Source of the DNA: Bacteroidota bacterium
Lineage (GTDB): Bacteria; Bacteroidota; Bacteroidia; Bacteroidales; FEN-979
Length of the DNA stretch: 64,000 nucleotides
NCBI GenBank assembly: GCA_026391835.1
Contig: JAPLDF010000041.1
Span: forward strand, 203,207 to 267,206
Reading direction: 5' to 3'
A program made the translations under genes and the position numbers. Under the pieces are notes generated by a model that was not told the origin of the DNA, searched no databases, and saw only the letters and a program-made list of their open reading frames with translations. This document shows, one piece after another, positions 37,437 to 45,145 of this stretch (its first letter is position 1; every line of letters begins with the position of its first letter).

Positions 37437-38723
37437 ATGAAGAAACGCCTGCCAACCATTTTCCTGATGATCCTGTTCGCCATTCTGATGTTGAACGGGT
37501 ACGGGGTGCAGCGTTTTCCGAAGCCTGAATTTGAGTCGGGCTATCTCCAGCCCGAAACTTTACAACCCACATCCCGTGCCGAAATACTTGGAATGCTGGA
37601 CGTGATCGTTCTGGCTGTTTCCATGGCAGTTGTAACCTGGCTTGTGCTAAAGAAACGGTCACGAACCGGTGTTTTCTGGGCTTCCCTGTTCTCCCTTGCC
37701 TATTTTGGCTTTTACCGCCAGGGATGTATCTGTTCAATCGGCGCCATCCAAAACATAACGCTGGCCATCTTCGACAGTTCATATGGTTTGCCTTTGACGG
37801 CAATCGCATTCTTCATCCTCCCATTGATTGCCACGCTTTTTTTCGGTCGTACGTTCTGCGCCGGGGTATGTCCATTCGGAGCCATCCAGGACCTGGTTTC
37901 TTTCAAACCTCAAAAACTTGGAACACGATTGAATACAGTATTGGGGCTTATTCCTTACATCTACCTCGGGCTGGCAATTCTTTATGCAGCGACAAAAAGT
38001 GATTTTATCATCTGCCGCTACGATCCTTTTGTTGGGATATTCAGGTTTAATGCATCATTTGGGATGTTCATCTTTGCAGGAACACTGCTGGTTTCAGGGA
38101 TTTTCATTGCCCGCCCCTACTGCCGGTTCCTTTGTCCATACGGTGTATTGCTGAACTGGATCAGCCGTTTTTCATGGAAACACATGACCATCACTCCCAC
38201 AACCTGTATTCAATGCAGGCTGTGTGAAGATTCCTGTCCGTATGATGCAATCGACATGCCTGTTACGGATAAAAATCCGGAAAGCCGGTCCACAACCATC
38301 AGGAAACTGATCCTCATCTGTTTTCTGGTTCCGTTTTTAACGGTACTAGGGGGCTGGACGATCTCCCGGATGCATGAAACCCTGGCAGGGGTCAATGGTA
38401 AAGTGAGTCTTGCCAGGACCTTGCTGCAGCCCGAAAAACCAACCGATCAGCCTGAACAGGTTGAGGTAACAGCCTTCAAATCATCCGGAATACCAGCTGC
38501 AAGGGTATATGCCGAAGCATCCGTTGTGCTGAAGCATTTTTATATTGGCAGCTGGGTCCTTGGCTGCTTCCTGGGGCTTGCATTCGGCCTTACGCTTGCT
38601 TTCCGGATGGTTACGACATACCAGCCGGATTACACCCCAAACAAAGGCACCTGTTATAGTTGTGCGAGGTGCGTTGATTATTGTCCGGTCGGCGGGAACG
38701 AACTTACACCTGATAAAACATGA
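37437..38723 (+). CDS. Membrane polyferredoxin, NapH/NosR-like
   Basis: I start at the ATG at 37437 (MKKRLPTIFLMILFAILML), 10 bp after the NapG-like stop; the frame is open further upstream but overlaps that gene. The 428-residue protein has about six membrane segments and the loops CICSIGAIQN, CAGVCPFGAIQD and CRFLCPYGVLLN, typical of NapH/NosR C-terminal domains. A soluble part has CIQCRLCEDSCPYDAI, and the C-terminus carries one more motif, CYSCARCVDYCP. It would pass electrons through the membrane to the exported NapG-like protein. Its stop overlaps the next start (ATGA). Confidence 0.88.
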   Translation: MKKRLPTIFLMILFAILMLNGYGVQRFPKPEFESGYLQPETLQPTSRAEILGMLDVIVLAVSMAVVTWLVLKKRSRTGVFWASLFSLAYFGFYRQGCICSIGAIQNITLAIFDSSYGLPLTAIAFFILPLIATLFFGRTFCAGVCPFGAIQDLVSFKPQKLGTRLNTVLGLIPYIYLGLAILYAATKSDFIICRYDPFVGIFRFNASFGMFIFAGTLLVSGIFIARPYCRFLCPYGVLLNWISRFSWKHMTITPTTCIQCRLCEDSCPYDAIDMPVTDKNPESRSTTIRKLILICFLVPFLTVLGGWTISRMHETLAGVNGKVSLARTLLQPEKPTDQPEQVEVTAFKSSGIPAARVYAEASVVLKHFYIGSWVLGCFLGLAFGLTLAFRMVTTYQPDYTPNKGTCYSCARCVDYCPVGGNELTPDKT

Positions 38724-40552
38724 CCAGATCAATTTTTCCATACGACAGTGGGAACACGCAGAAAATCGTGTCGTTGCTGCGCTATATTGCCATTGCCAGC
38801 GCAATTTCCGCCATGATCCTATGTCTCCTCATTGCGGTCAATTTCATCCAGGTCAGGCGTGCTGATCCGCTCAACACACAAGTGATGAAGGTTATGATTG
38901 AACGGATGCATGCCAATCCTGCGGATCAACAACTCCGCCAGGAAATCCGGGAAATAGACCTCCTTTCACGTAAGGCTTTCTTCACCACCCAATGGCAGAT
39001 CCGTACGGGAGGATATCTCCTGTTTTTCAGCCTGCTGATTTCTGTCATTTGCATAAAAAGTATCGAATTGCTGGGCAAATCAACACCCGGGGTACCTGCT
39101 GCATTGAAGGCTGATTTCTGGATCACCAGGAAAACCGGCAGAAAATGGGTGGTTTATACCGGGATTTCGGTTGTGATATTTTCATTTGTCCTGGTTATTC
39201 TTACGCACCAGGAGCTTGGAACAAGCCTGGATATGGCTATAAAAGACCCGGGAAATAAGGAAATGAGTGAATACGGGAATACAAGAATACGGGAATACAA
39301 GAATACGGGAATAAAGGAACAAGGGAATGCAGATACGGTGCAGCAACAAGACACCGTTAAGATTGCAGCCGCCACAAACATGGATGGCTACCCATCGATG
39401 CAGGAGATAACCGGCAATTTCCCGTCATTCCGGGGGCCCGGTGGAAATGGGATCGCCTTTCAGAAAAACATCCCCTCCAGCTGGGACGGGAAAAGCGGGA
39501 AAAACATCAAATGGAAGACGGCGATCCCGCTGCCGGGATACAACTCCCCCATCATCTGGAACGACAGGGTTTTTATCACCGGTGCCAGCGAAACCAAACG
39601 TGAGGTTTATTGCATTGATCTCAATACAGGGAAGATACTGTGGCAGAAGGATGTCGGAAAAATCCCCGGCAGCCCTTCGCAGGAGCCGAAAACTATAAGG
39701 GAAACAGGGTTTTGTGCGCCGACCATGACAACTGACGGACGGCGTGTATATGCAATATTTGCTAACGGAGATCTCATCGCCCTCGATTTTGACGGGAACC
39801 AGGTATGGACAAAAAATCTTGGCATGCCGCAGAATCACTACGGGCACTCCTCCTCGCTGATCATGTACCGCGACCTGCTCATCATCCAATACGATCAGCG
39901 CGGATCGGGCAGTGTCATGGCTCTTTATGGGAAAACCGGTGAGAAGGCATGGCAGGCAAGCCGCAGCGTCAAAATTTCATGGGCTTCGCCGGTAATCGTC
40001 AATACCGGAAAACGAACTGAATTGATTCTCGCTGCGGATCCCATTATTGCATCGTACAATCCTGCCGATGGCAAGGATTTGTGGCAGATGAACTGCATCT
40101 CCGGCGAAGTAGGCCCAAGTGTGGCCTATGCCGACGGGGTGGTTTTTGCGGTAAATGATTTCTCCAAACTATCCGCCATCGCGATCGGCGATCCGCCTAA
40201 ATTGCTCTGGGAGGATTCCGACTACCTGTCGGATATTCCCAGTCCGCTGGCCACCGGGAAGTTCCTGTTCCTGGTAACCAGCTACGGAACCGTTGTTTGC
40301 TATGATGCAAAAAACGGGACCAAATACTGGGAACAGGAATTTGAGACGCCCACCTATGCTTCACCAATACTGGCAGAAGGAAGAGTTTACCTGCTTGATA
40401 AAAAAGGCATCATGCATATTTTCCCTGCCGACCAGGTATACAAAGCCACCGGGCAACCCGCACTTGGCGAAGGTTCCTCATGCACCCCGGCGTTTGCCGA
40501 TGGAAAGATAATTCTCAGGGGGGATAAAAACCTGTATTGTATCGGAAAATAA
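38720..40552 (+). CDS. Membrane-anchored PQQ-like beta-propeller protein 5
   Basis: 610 residues, start coupled to the polyferredoxin stop by a 4-bp overlap. Three membrane segments (about residues 16-42, 97-116, 143-163) precede a linker that is the translation of an 8-bp repeat array (residues 184-204). The propeller follows, opening with FPSFRGPGGNGIAFQKNIPS and with blade motifs GKILWQK, GNQVWTK, GEKAWQA and GKDLWQM. Its membrane part and coupling with the NapH-like gene suggest it is the docking propeller of the electron-transfer chain (inference). Confidence 0.85.
   Translation: MTRSIFPYDSGNTQKIVSLLRYIAIASAISAMILCLLIAVNFIQVRRADPLNTQVMKVMIERMHANPADQQLRQEIREIDLLSRKAFFTTQWQIRTGGYLLFFSLLISVICIKSIELLGKSTPGVPAALKADFWITRKTGRKWVVYTGISVVIFSFVLVILTHQELGTSLDMAIKDPGNKEMSEYGNTRIREYKNTGIKEQGNADTVQQQDTVKIAAATNMDGYPSMQEITGNFPSFRGPGGNGIAFQKNIPSSWDGKSGKNIKWKTAIPLPGYNSPIIWNDRVFITGASETKREVYCIDLNTGKILWQKDVGKIPGSPSQEPKTIRETGFCAPTMTTDGRRVYAIFANGDLIALDFDGNQVWTKNLGMPQNHYGHSSSLIMYRDLLIIQYDQRGSGSVMALYGKTGEKAWQASRSVKISWASPVIVNTGKRTELILAADPIIASYNPADGKDLWQMNCISGEVGPSVAYADGVVFAVNDFSKLSAIAIGDPPKLLWEDSDYLSDIPSPLATGKFLFLVTSYGTVVCYDAKNGTKYWEQEFETPTYASPILAEGRVYLLDKKGIMHIFPADQVYKATGQPALGEGSSCTPAFADGKIILRGDKNLYCIGK
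39269..39332. repeat. Eight-unit 8-bp array translated in frame
   Basis: GAATACGG, GAATACAA, GAATACGG, GAATACAA, GAATACGG, GAATAAAG, GAACAAGG, GAATGCAG lie head to tail. Translated, they give eight-residue units (EYGNTRIR, EYKNTGIK, EQGNADTV) between the last membrane helix and the propeller of protein 5. Confidence 0.85.
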
Positions 40553-40642
40553 AATCACCATTGTACAAAAAACACGAAGAAGGCAGATGCCACAGAACTG
40601 ACATTCGTTCAATTTATGGATAACAGAAAAATATTTACGGGA

Positions 40643-40664
40643 TTTTTCGTTTGTAAACGAAAAA
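40643..40664. promoter_or_regulatory. Perfect 10-bp-arm inverted repeat upstream of the MaoC gene
   Basis: TTTTTCGTTT and AAACGAAAAA lie around GT, 26 bp before the MaoC start. It may be an operator or a weak terminator of the propeller transcript; it sits in a 137-bp gap, the largest break inside the block. Confidence 0.5.
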
Positions 40665-40689
40665 AGCATAATTTGATAAAAAAAACGAC

Positions 40690-41154
40690 ATGGGGAAACT
40701 GGTAATAAACAGCTTTGAAGAATTCGAGCAATACATCGGAAAAGAATTGGGAATCTCCGGGTATCTGAAAATCACGCAGGAGCAGATCAACAAATTTGCT
40801 GAAGCCACCCTGGATTATCAATGGATCCATATGGATGCCGAACGGGCAAAGGCGGAAAGTCCATATAAGACAACCATTGCGCATGGATATTTAAATCTTT
40901 CCGTCCTGCCGTATTTATGGGGGCAGATCGTTGAGGTAAACAATATCAAGATGCTGGTAAATTACGGCATTGAAAAACTCAGGTTCAACCACCCTGTTTT
41001 GGTTGACAATGAAGTGAGGGTCCGGGCAAAACTCGCTTCTTTAATCAACCTGAGAGGAATAACCAAAGCTGAGGTGAATGTCTCGCTTGAGATCAAGGAT
41101 AACAAGAAAACGGCCTTTGATGCAACAGTGGTTTTTCTCTATCATTTTATGTGA
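40690..41154 (+). CDS. MaoC-type (R)-specific enoyl-CoA hydratase
   Basis: 154 residues with one hot-dog domain: ITQEQINKFAEATLDYQWIH carries the catalytic Asp and His of the family (D42 and H46 region), then TIAHGYLNLSVLPYLW. It hydrates trans-2-enoyl-CoA to (R)-3-hydroxyacyl-CoA. It lies between the propeller and the NuoEF-like genes, 39 bp before the latter; a link with the redox block is unclear. Confidence 0.9.
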   Translation: MGKLVINSFEEFEQYIGKELGISGYLKITQEQINKFAEATLDYQWIHMDAERAKAESPYKTTIAHGYLNLSVLPYLWGQIVEVNNIKMLVNYGIEKLRFNHPVLVDNEVRVRAKLASLINLRGITKAEVNVSLEIKDNKKTAFDATVVFLYHFM

Positions 41155-41193
41155 TGTGACATCTCGCAATTCTAAAAGATAGCGGCCGGAAAC

Positions 41194-43551
41194 ATGGATG
41201 TAAATAACCAGCATATCAACGAAAAAGTCGACCGGATGGTAGCCCTCCATGGCTCAACCGTTGATGCCGTTATTCCGATACTGCAGGATATCCAGCATGA
41301 ATTCAACTTTCTCCCTGAACCAGCCCTCAGGCGGGTTTGCGAAACCACCGACATTACGCCGGCAGGGATTTCGGGGATATCTACCTTTTATACGCAGTTC
41401 AGGCATTCGCCGGCCGGGAGGCACAGCATCCTTGTATGCACCGGCACGGCCTGCCATGTGAAGGGTGCCTTGTTTGTTTATGAAGCGTTCAGGCGCGAAC
41501 TTAAACTGGAGGAGGGTGAAGACACGGACGCCTCCATGATATTCACCCTCGGGAAAGTAGCCTGTCTGGGCTGCTGTACCCTGGCGCCGGTTGTGCGGAT
41601 TGACGAGGTGACCTATGGCCATGTGCAGCCGGAAAGTGTTTCATCGCTTTTACGTGATTTTCTTACCAAGAAAAACGATGGCATTTCCACTGCCCTGCCG
41701 GCAGGAGCCGGGAGACATGTTTCACAGGGTGAAATCCGTATCGGGTTGGGATCCTGTTGCGTGGCCAGCGGCAGTTCCGACGTTAAAATGCAGCTCGAAC
41801 GGACCCTGGCGCAGACAAAGATCAACGTGGATGTCAGGCAGGTCGGATGTGTTGGCATTTGCAACCAGGTTCCCATTATGGAGATCATCAAGCCCGGGGA
41901 GAGCCCGGCATATTATGCAAGGATTAAGCCGGAAGAAGTGAGGGAAGTGCTGCTCAGGCATTTCAAACCGGAGGGTTATGTAAACCGGTTCAAAACCGGT
42001 TTTTACAACCTTTTTGAAAATATCCTGGCGGATGGCGCTCCAAAGTCGTTCAGGAAATACCTGGGCGAACAACGGGACACACCATTGTCAAAATTTCTGG
42101 GCCCGCAGGTCAACATTGCCACAGAGAACAGGGGAGTTACAAACCCCATTGACCTGGAAGGCTACAGGGGTGGCGGCGGATTCGAATCCCTGCGAAAATG
42201 CCTGGCAGAGATGACTCCCGGGGAGGTAACCGACGAGATCAAATTGAGCGGTTTGCGTGGCCGCGGGGGTGCAGGTTTTCCGACCGGACAAAAATGGCAG
42301 CTGGTAAAAGACCAGGCTGATCCTGAAAAATTCGTGATCTGCAACGGCGATGAGGGCGATCCCGGCGCTTTTATGGACCGCATGCTGCTTGAATCCTATC
42401 CGTTCAGGATCATTGAAGGAATGCTGATTGCCGGTTACGCCACCGGGGCATCCCACGGAATCTTTTACATCCGCGCCGAGTACCCGCTTGCGGTGATGCG
42501 CATCGGCGAAGCATTGAGAATCTGCCGGGAAAACGGAATTATCGGATCCTCCATCCTCGGTTCGGGGTTCTCTTTTGATGTCCGTATTTTTGGCGGGGCC
42601 GGCGCTTTCGTATGCGGGGAGGAGACCGCCCTTATCGCCTCTGTGGAAGGGAAACGCGGAATCCCCCGGATGCGGCCACCCTACCCGGTCGTAAAAGGAC
42701 TATGGAATAAACCCACCCTCATCAACAATACCGAAACGCTATCCCTGGTTCCATGGATCATCCACCACGGGGCCGATGCCTTTGCAAAAACCGGCAGCCC
42801 CGGCAGCAAGGGAACGAAAGTATTTGCCCTGGCAGGCAAAGTAAAACGTGGCGGGTTGATCGAAGTACCCATGGGCATTACCATCCGGAAGATCGTAGAG
42901 GAGATCGGCGGGGGTATTGCCGGCGATAAAAAATTCAAGGCCGTTCAGATCGGGGGCCCGTCGGGGGGCTGCCTGCCGGCTTCGGAAACGGATATGCCCA
43001 TTGATTTTGAAGCACTGAAAGGCGCAGGGACCATGATGGGCTCAGGCGGCATGATCGTCCTGGACGAAGCTGATTGCATGGTCGATATTGCCCACTATTT
43101 TCTTTCATTTACCCAAAGCCAATCCTGCGGACGATGCACCTTTTGCAGGATCGGCACCCGCCGGATGCTGGAAATTCTTGACAAGATACGCAATGGAAAC
43201 GGAATGCAGGAAGACCTGGCAAACCTGGAAACACTGGCGCTGAGCACTTCACGCGGCAGCCTGTGCGGACTCGGAAAGACAGCACCAAACCCGGTTCTTA
43301 CCACTCTTCGTTACTTCCGCGAAGAGTATGAGGCCCACCTGAATGGAATGTGTCCTGCGGGGAAATGTCTTCCGCTTATTCACTATGAGGTTACCGATGC
43401 ATGCATCGGATGCACCAAATGTGCACAGCGCTGCCCGTCGGATGCAATTGCGTTCGCCCCCTATGAAAAACATACCATTGACCCGGAAAAATGTATTAAA
43501 TGCGACATCTGCAGGCAAATCTGCCCGGTTGATGCCATCCTGATTCTTTAA
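41194..43551 (+). CDS. NuoE-NuoF-ferredoxin fusion, NADH-oxidising flavoprotein
   Basis: 785 residues in four parts. Residues 10-155 are a NuoE-like thioredoxin-fold domain with [2Fe-2S] ligands C82, C87, C124 and C128. Residues 175-265 are a second thioredoxin-like [2Fe-2S] domain (GSCCVASG, GCVGICNQVP), as in HydB-type subunits. Residues 300-700 are NuoF: GLRGRGGAGFPTG for FMN, CNGDEGDPGAFMDR for NADH, and [4Fe-4S] ligands C645, C648, C651 and C691. The C-terminus has a two-cluster ferredoxin (CIGCTKCAQRCP at 737, CIKCDICRQICP). It would oxidise NADH and pass electrons to the next gene's product. No hydrogenase HydA with an H-cluster is present. Confidence 0.92.
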   Translation: MDVNNQHINEKVDRMVALHGSTVDAVIPILQDIQHEFNFLPEPALRRVCETTDITPAGISGISTFYTQFRHSPAGRHSILVCTGTACHVKGALFVYEAFRRELKLEEGEDTDASMIFTLGKVACLGCCTLAPVVRIDEVTYGHVQPESVSSLLRDFLTKKNDGISTALPAGAGRHVSQGEIRIGLGSCCVASGSSDVKMQLERTLAQTKINVDVRQVGCVGICNQVPIMEIIKPGESPAYYARIKPEEVREVLLRHFKPEGYVNRFKTGFYNLFENILADGAPKSFRKYLGEQRDTPLSKFLGPQVNIATENRGVTNPIDLEGYRGGGGFESLRKCLAEMTPGEVTDEIKLSGLRGRGGAGFPTGQKWQLVKDQADPEKFVICNGDEGDPGAFMDRMLLESYPFRIIEGMLIAGYATGASHGIFYIRAEYPLAVMRIGEALRICRENGIIGSSILGSGFSFDVRIFGGAGAFVCGEETALIASVEGKRGIPRMRPPYPVVKGLWNKPTLINNTETLSLVPWIIHHGADAFAKTGSPGSKGTKVFALAGKVKRGGLIEVPMGITIRKIVEEIGGGIAGDKKFKAVQIGGPSGGCLPASETDMPIDFEALKGAGTMMGSGGMIVLDEADCMVDIAHYFLSFTQSQSCGRCTFCRIGTRRMLEILDKIRNGNGMQEDLANLETLALSTSRGSLCGLGKTAPNPVLTTLRYFREEYEAHLNGMCPAGKCLPLIHYEVTDACIGCTKCAQRCPSDAIAFAPYEKHTIDPEKCIKCDICRQICPVDAILIL

Positions 43552-43552
43552 C

Positions 43553-45145
43553 ATGGTAAAGCTGACGATCGACCATATCCCCGTTGAGGTGCAGGAAGGA
43601 ATTTCTGTCATGGATGCTGCCGCCACCTTTGGCATCACCATTCCTTCCTTGTGTTTCCTGCAGGGGCTCTCAAACCATCCCTCGTGCATGATCTGCCTGG
43701 TGAAGGATCTTGACAGGGGGCACCTTGTCCCGTCGTGTGCCATGCCGGTTTCAGATGGAATGAACATCCTCACCGGGTGTGCTGAAGTCCTGGAAGCCAG
43801 GAAAGAAGCTCTCGAACTGCTGCTCAGCGACCATGTGGGCGATTGTGAAGCTCCGTGCAGGATCTCATGCCCGGCATTTATGGATATTCCCCTGATGAAC
43901 CGGCTGATCGGCTCAGGCAATTTTGAGCAGGCCCTGAGTGTTGTGCGGGAGGAGATTGCCCTGCCCATGGTGCTTGGTTATATCTGCCCGGCTCCGTGTG
44001 AAAAGGCCTGCAAGCGCAAGCAGATCGACCAGCCGGTTTCGGTCTGCCTGCTAAAACGGGCAACAGCCCAGTATGAAATACCGCAAAACGACGCATTTTA
44101 TAGTATTTCGCTGGACAACAGGAAGAAGGTAGCCATCATCGGTACCGGACCAGCCGGGCTTGCCGCCGCATTCAGCCTGCTAAGCTCAGGCCATGCCTGC
44201 GTTTTGTACGACCAGCATGAAAAAGCCGGCGGTACTTTGCAATATGACATCCCGGATGAACACCTTCCAAGGGCGGTGCTTGATGCTGAAATCGCTGTCA
44301 TCAGGAAGATGGGCGCTGAATTCCGACTGGGCATTACCGTTACCAGGGAAATATTCCGGCATTCGATCCTGCCTGCGTTTGATGCGGTAATCCTGGCAAC
44401 AGGAACCATGTTATCTGATCCCGCCACCATGTTCGGCCTTGCACCGGATGAACATGGCACGTACATTGATAAAAAAACATTCTCAACAAGCCTGCCCGGT
44501 GTTTTTGCCGGTGGAAATATCATCCGCGAACAGAAAATGGCGGTGCATTCGGTGGCGCAGGGAAAAATGGCGGCAAAACAGGTGGAGATCTATCTTGGGA
44601 CACAACATCCTGGAACCGAAGGCGAGTCCAGGCGTAAATCCGTTTCGGCAACAGGCCCCTTGTTTGAGCCTGAATGGAATGAGTACCTCAAAGAGAGCAG
44701 CCATGACCAGCGGACCATCCCGGCAGGGGGCATTTCCCGGGGCTTCACCCGCGAAGAGGCCATACATGAAGCAAAACGCTGCCTCCGTTGCGATTGCAGG
44801 AAACCGGTCAGCTGCAAACTCAGGATGTACGCCGAAACATATGGTGCAGGCAGGAAACGATTCACAGGCCCGGAGCGAAAAATACTCACAAAATCGTTTC
44901 ACCATGAATTTGTTGTTTACGAAACGGAGAAATGCATCCGCTGCGGTTTATGTGTTGAAATTACGGAGAAGCAGGGTGAATCGGTCGGGCTGACATTTGC
45001 AGGCAGGGGATTTGATGTCCGTATTTCAGTCCCGTTTAATCAGACTACCAGGGAGGCGCTGACCTCAACGGCAAAGCTTTGCGTGGAGTCATGCCCCACG
45101 GGAGCCCTGGCATTTAAAGACCAGGAAGAAAGAAAACCATTATGA
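43553..45145 (+). CDS. NuoG/GltD-hybrid iron-sulfur flavoprotein lacking the NAD(P) domain
   Basis: 530 residues, starting 1 bp after the NuoEF-like stop. Residues 1-80 are a NuoG-type [2Fe-2S] domain (C34, C45, C48, C62). Residues 94-155 follow the GltD N-terminal Fe-S layout (HVGDCEAPCRISCP, CPAPCEKAC). Residues 192-345 are a GltD-like FAD domain (IGTGPAGLAAA, ILATG at 280-284, LPGVFAGGN at 314-322). Only about 30 residues separate the last two motifs, where GltD has a NADPH Rossmann domain of some 120 residues, so that domain is missing. The C-terminal part has CLRCDC, CIRCGLC and CVESCP motifs. It should take electrons from its NuoEF partner rather than from NAD(P)H. Confidence 0.88.
   Translation: MVKLTIDHIPVEVQEGISVMDAAATFGITIPSLCFLQGLSNHPSCMICLVKDLDRGHLVPSCAMPVSDGMNILTGCAEVLEARKEALELLLSDHVGDCEAPCRISCPAFMDIPLMNRLIGSGNFEQALSVVREEIALPMVLGYICPAPCEKACKRKQIDQPVSVCLLKRATAQYEIPQNDAFYSISLDNRKKVAIIGTGPAGLAAAFSLLSSGHACVLYDQHEKAGGTLQYDIPDEHLPRAVLDAEIAVIRKMGAEFRLGITVTREIFRHSILPAFDAVILATGTMLSDPATMFGLAPDEHGTYIDKKTFSTSLPGVFAGGNIIREQKMAVHSVAQGKMAAKQVEIYLGTQHPGTEGESRRKSVSATGPLFEPEWNEYLKESSHDQRTIPAGGISRGFTREEAIHEAKRCLRCDCRKPVSCKLRMYAETYGAGRKRFTGPERKILTKSFHHEFVVYETEKCIRCGLCVEITEKQGESVGLTFAGRGFDVRISVPFNQTTREALTSTAKLCVESCPTGALAFKDQEERKPL

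Noticed and set aside
41194..45145. An electron-bifurcating [FeFe] hydrogenase
   Set aside because: HydB/HydC-like parts are present, but no protein with H-cluster motifs is encoded in the window.
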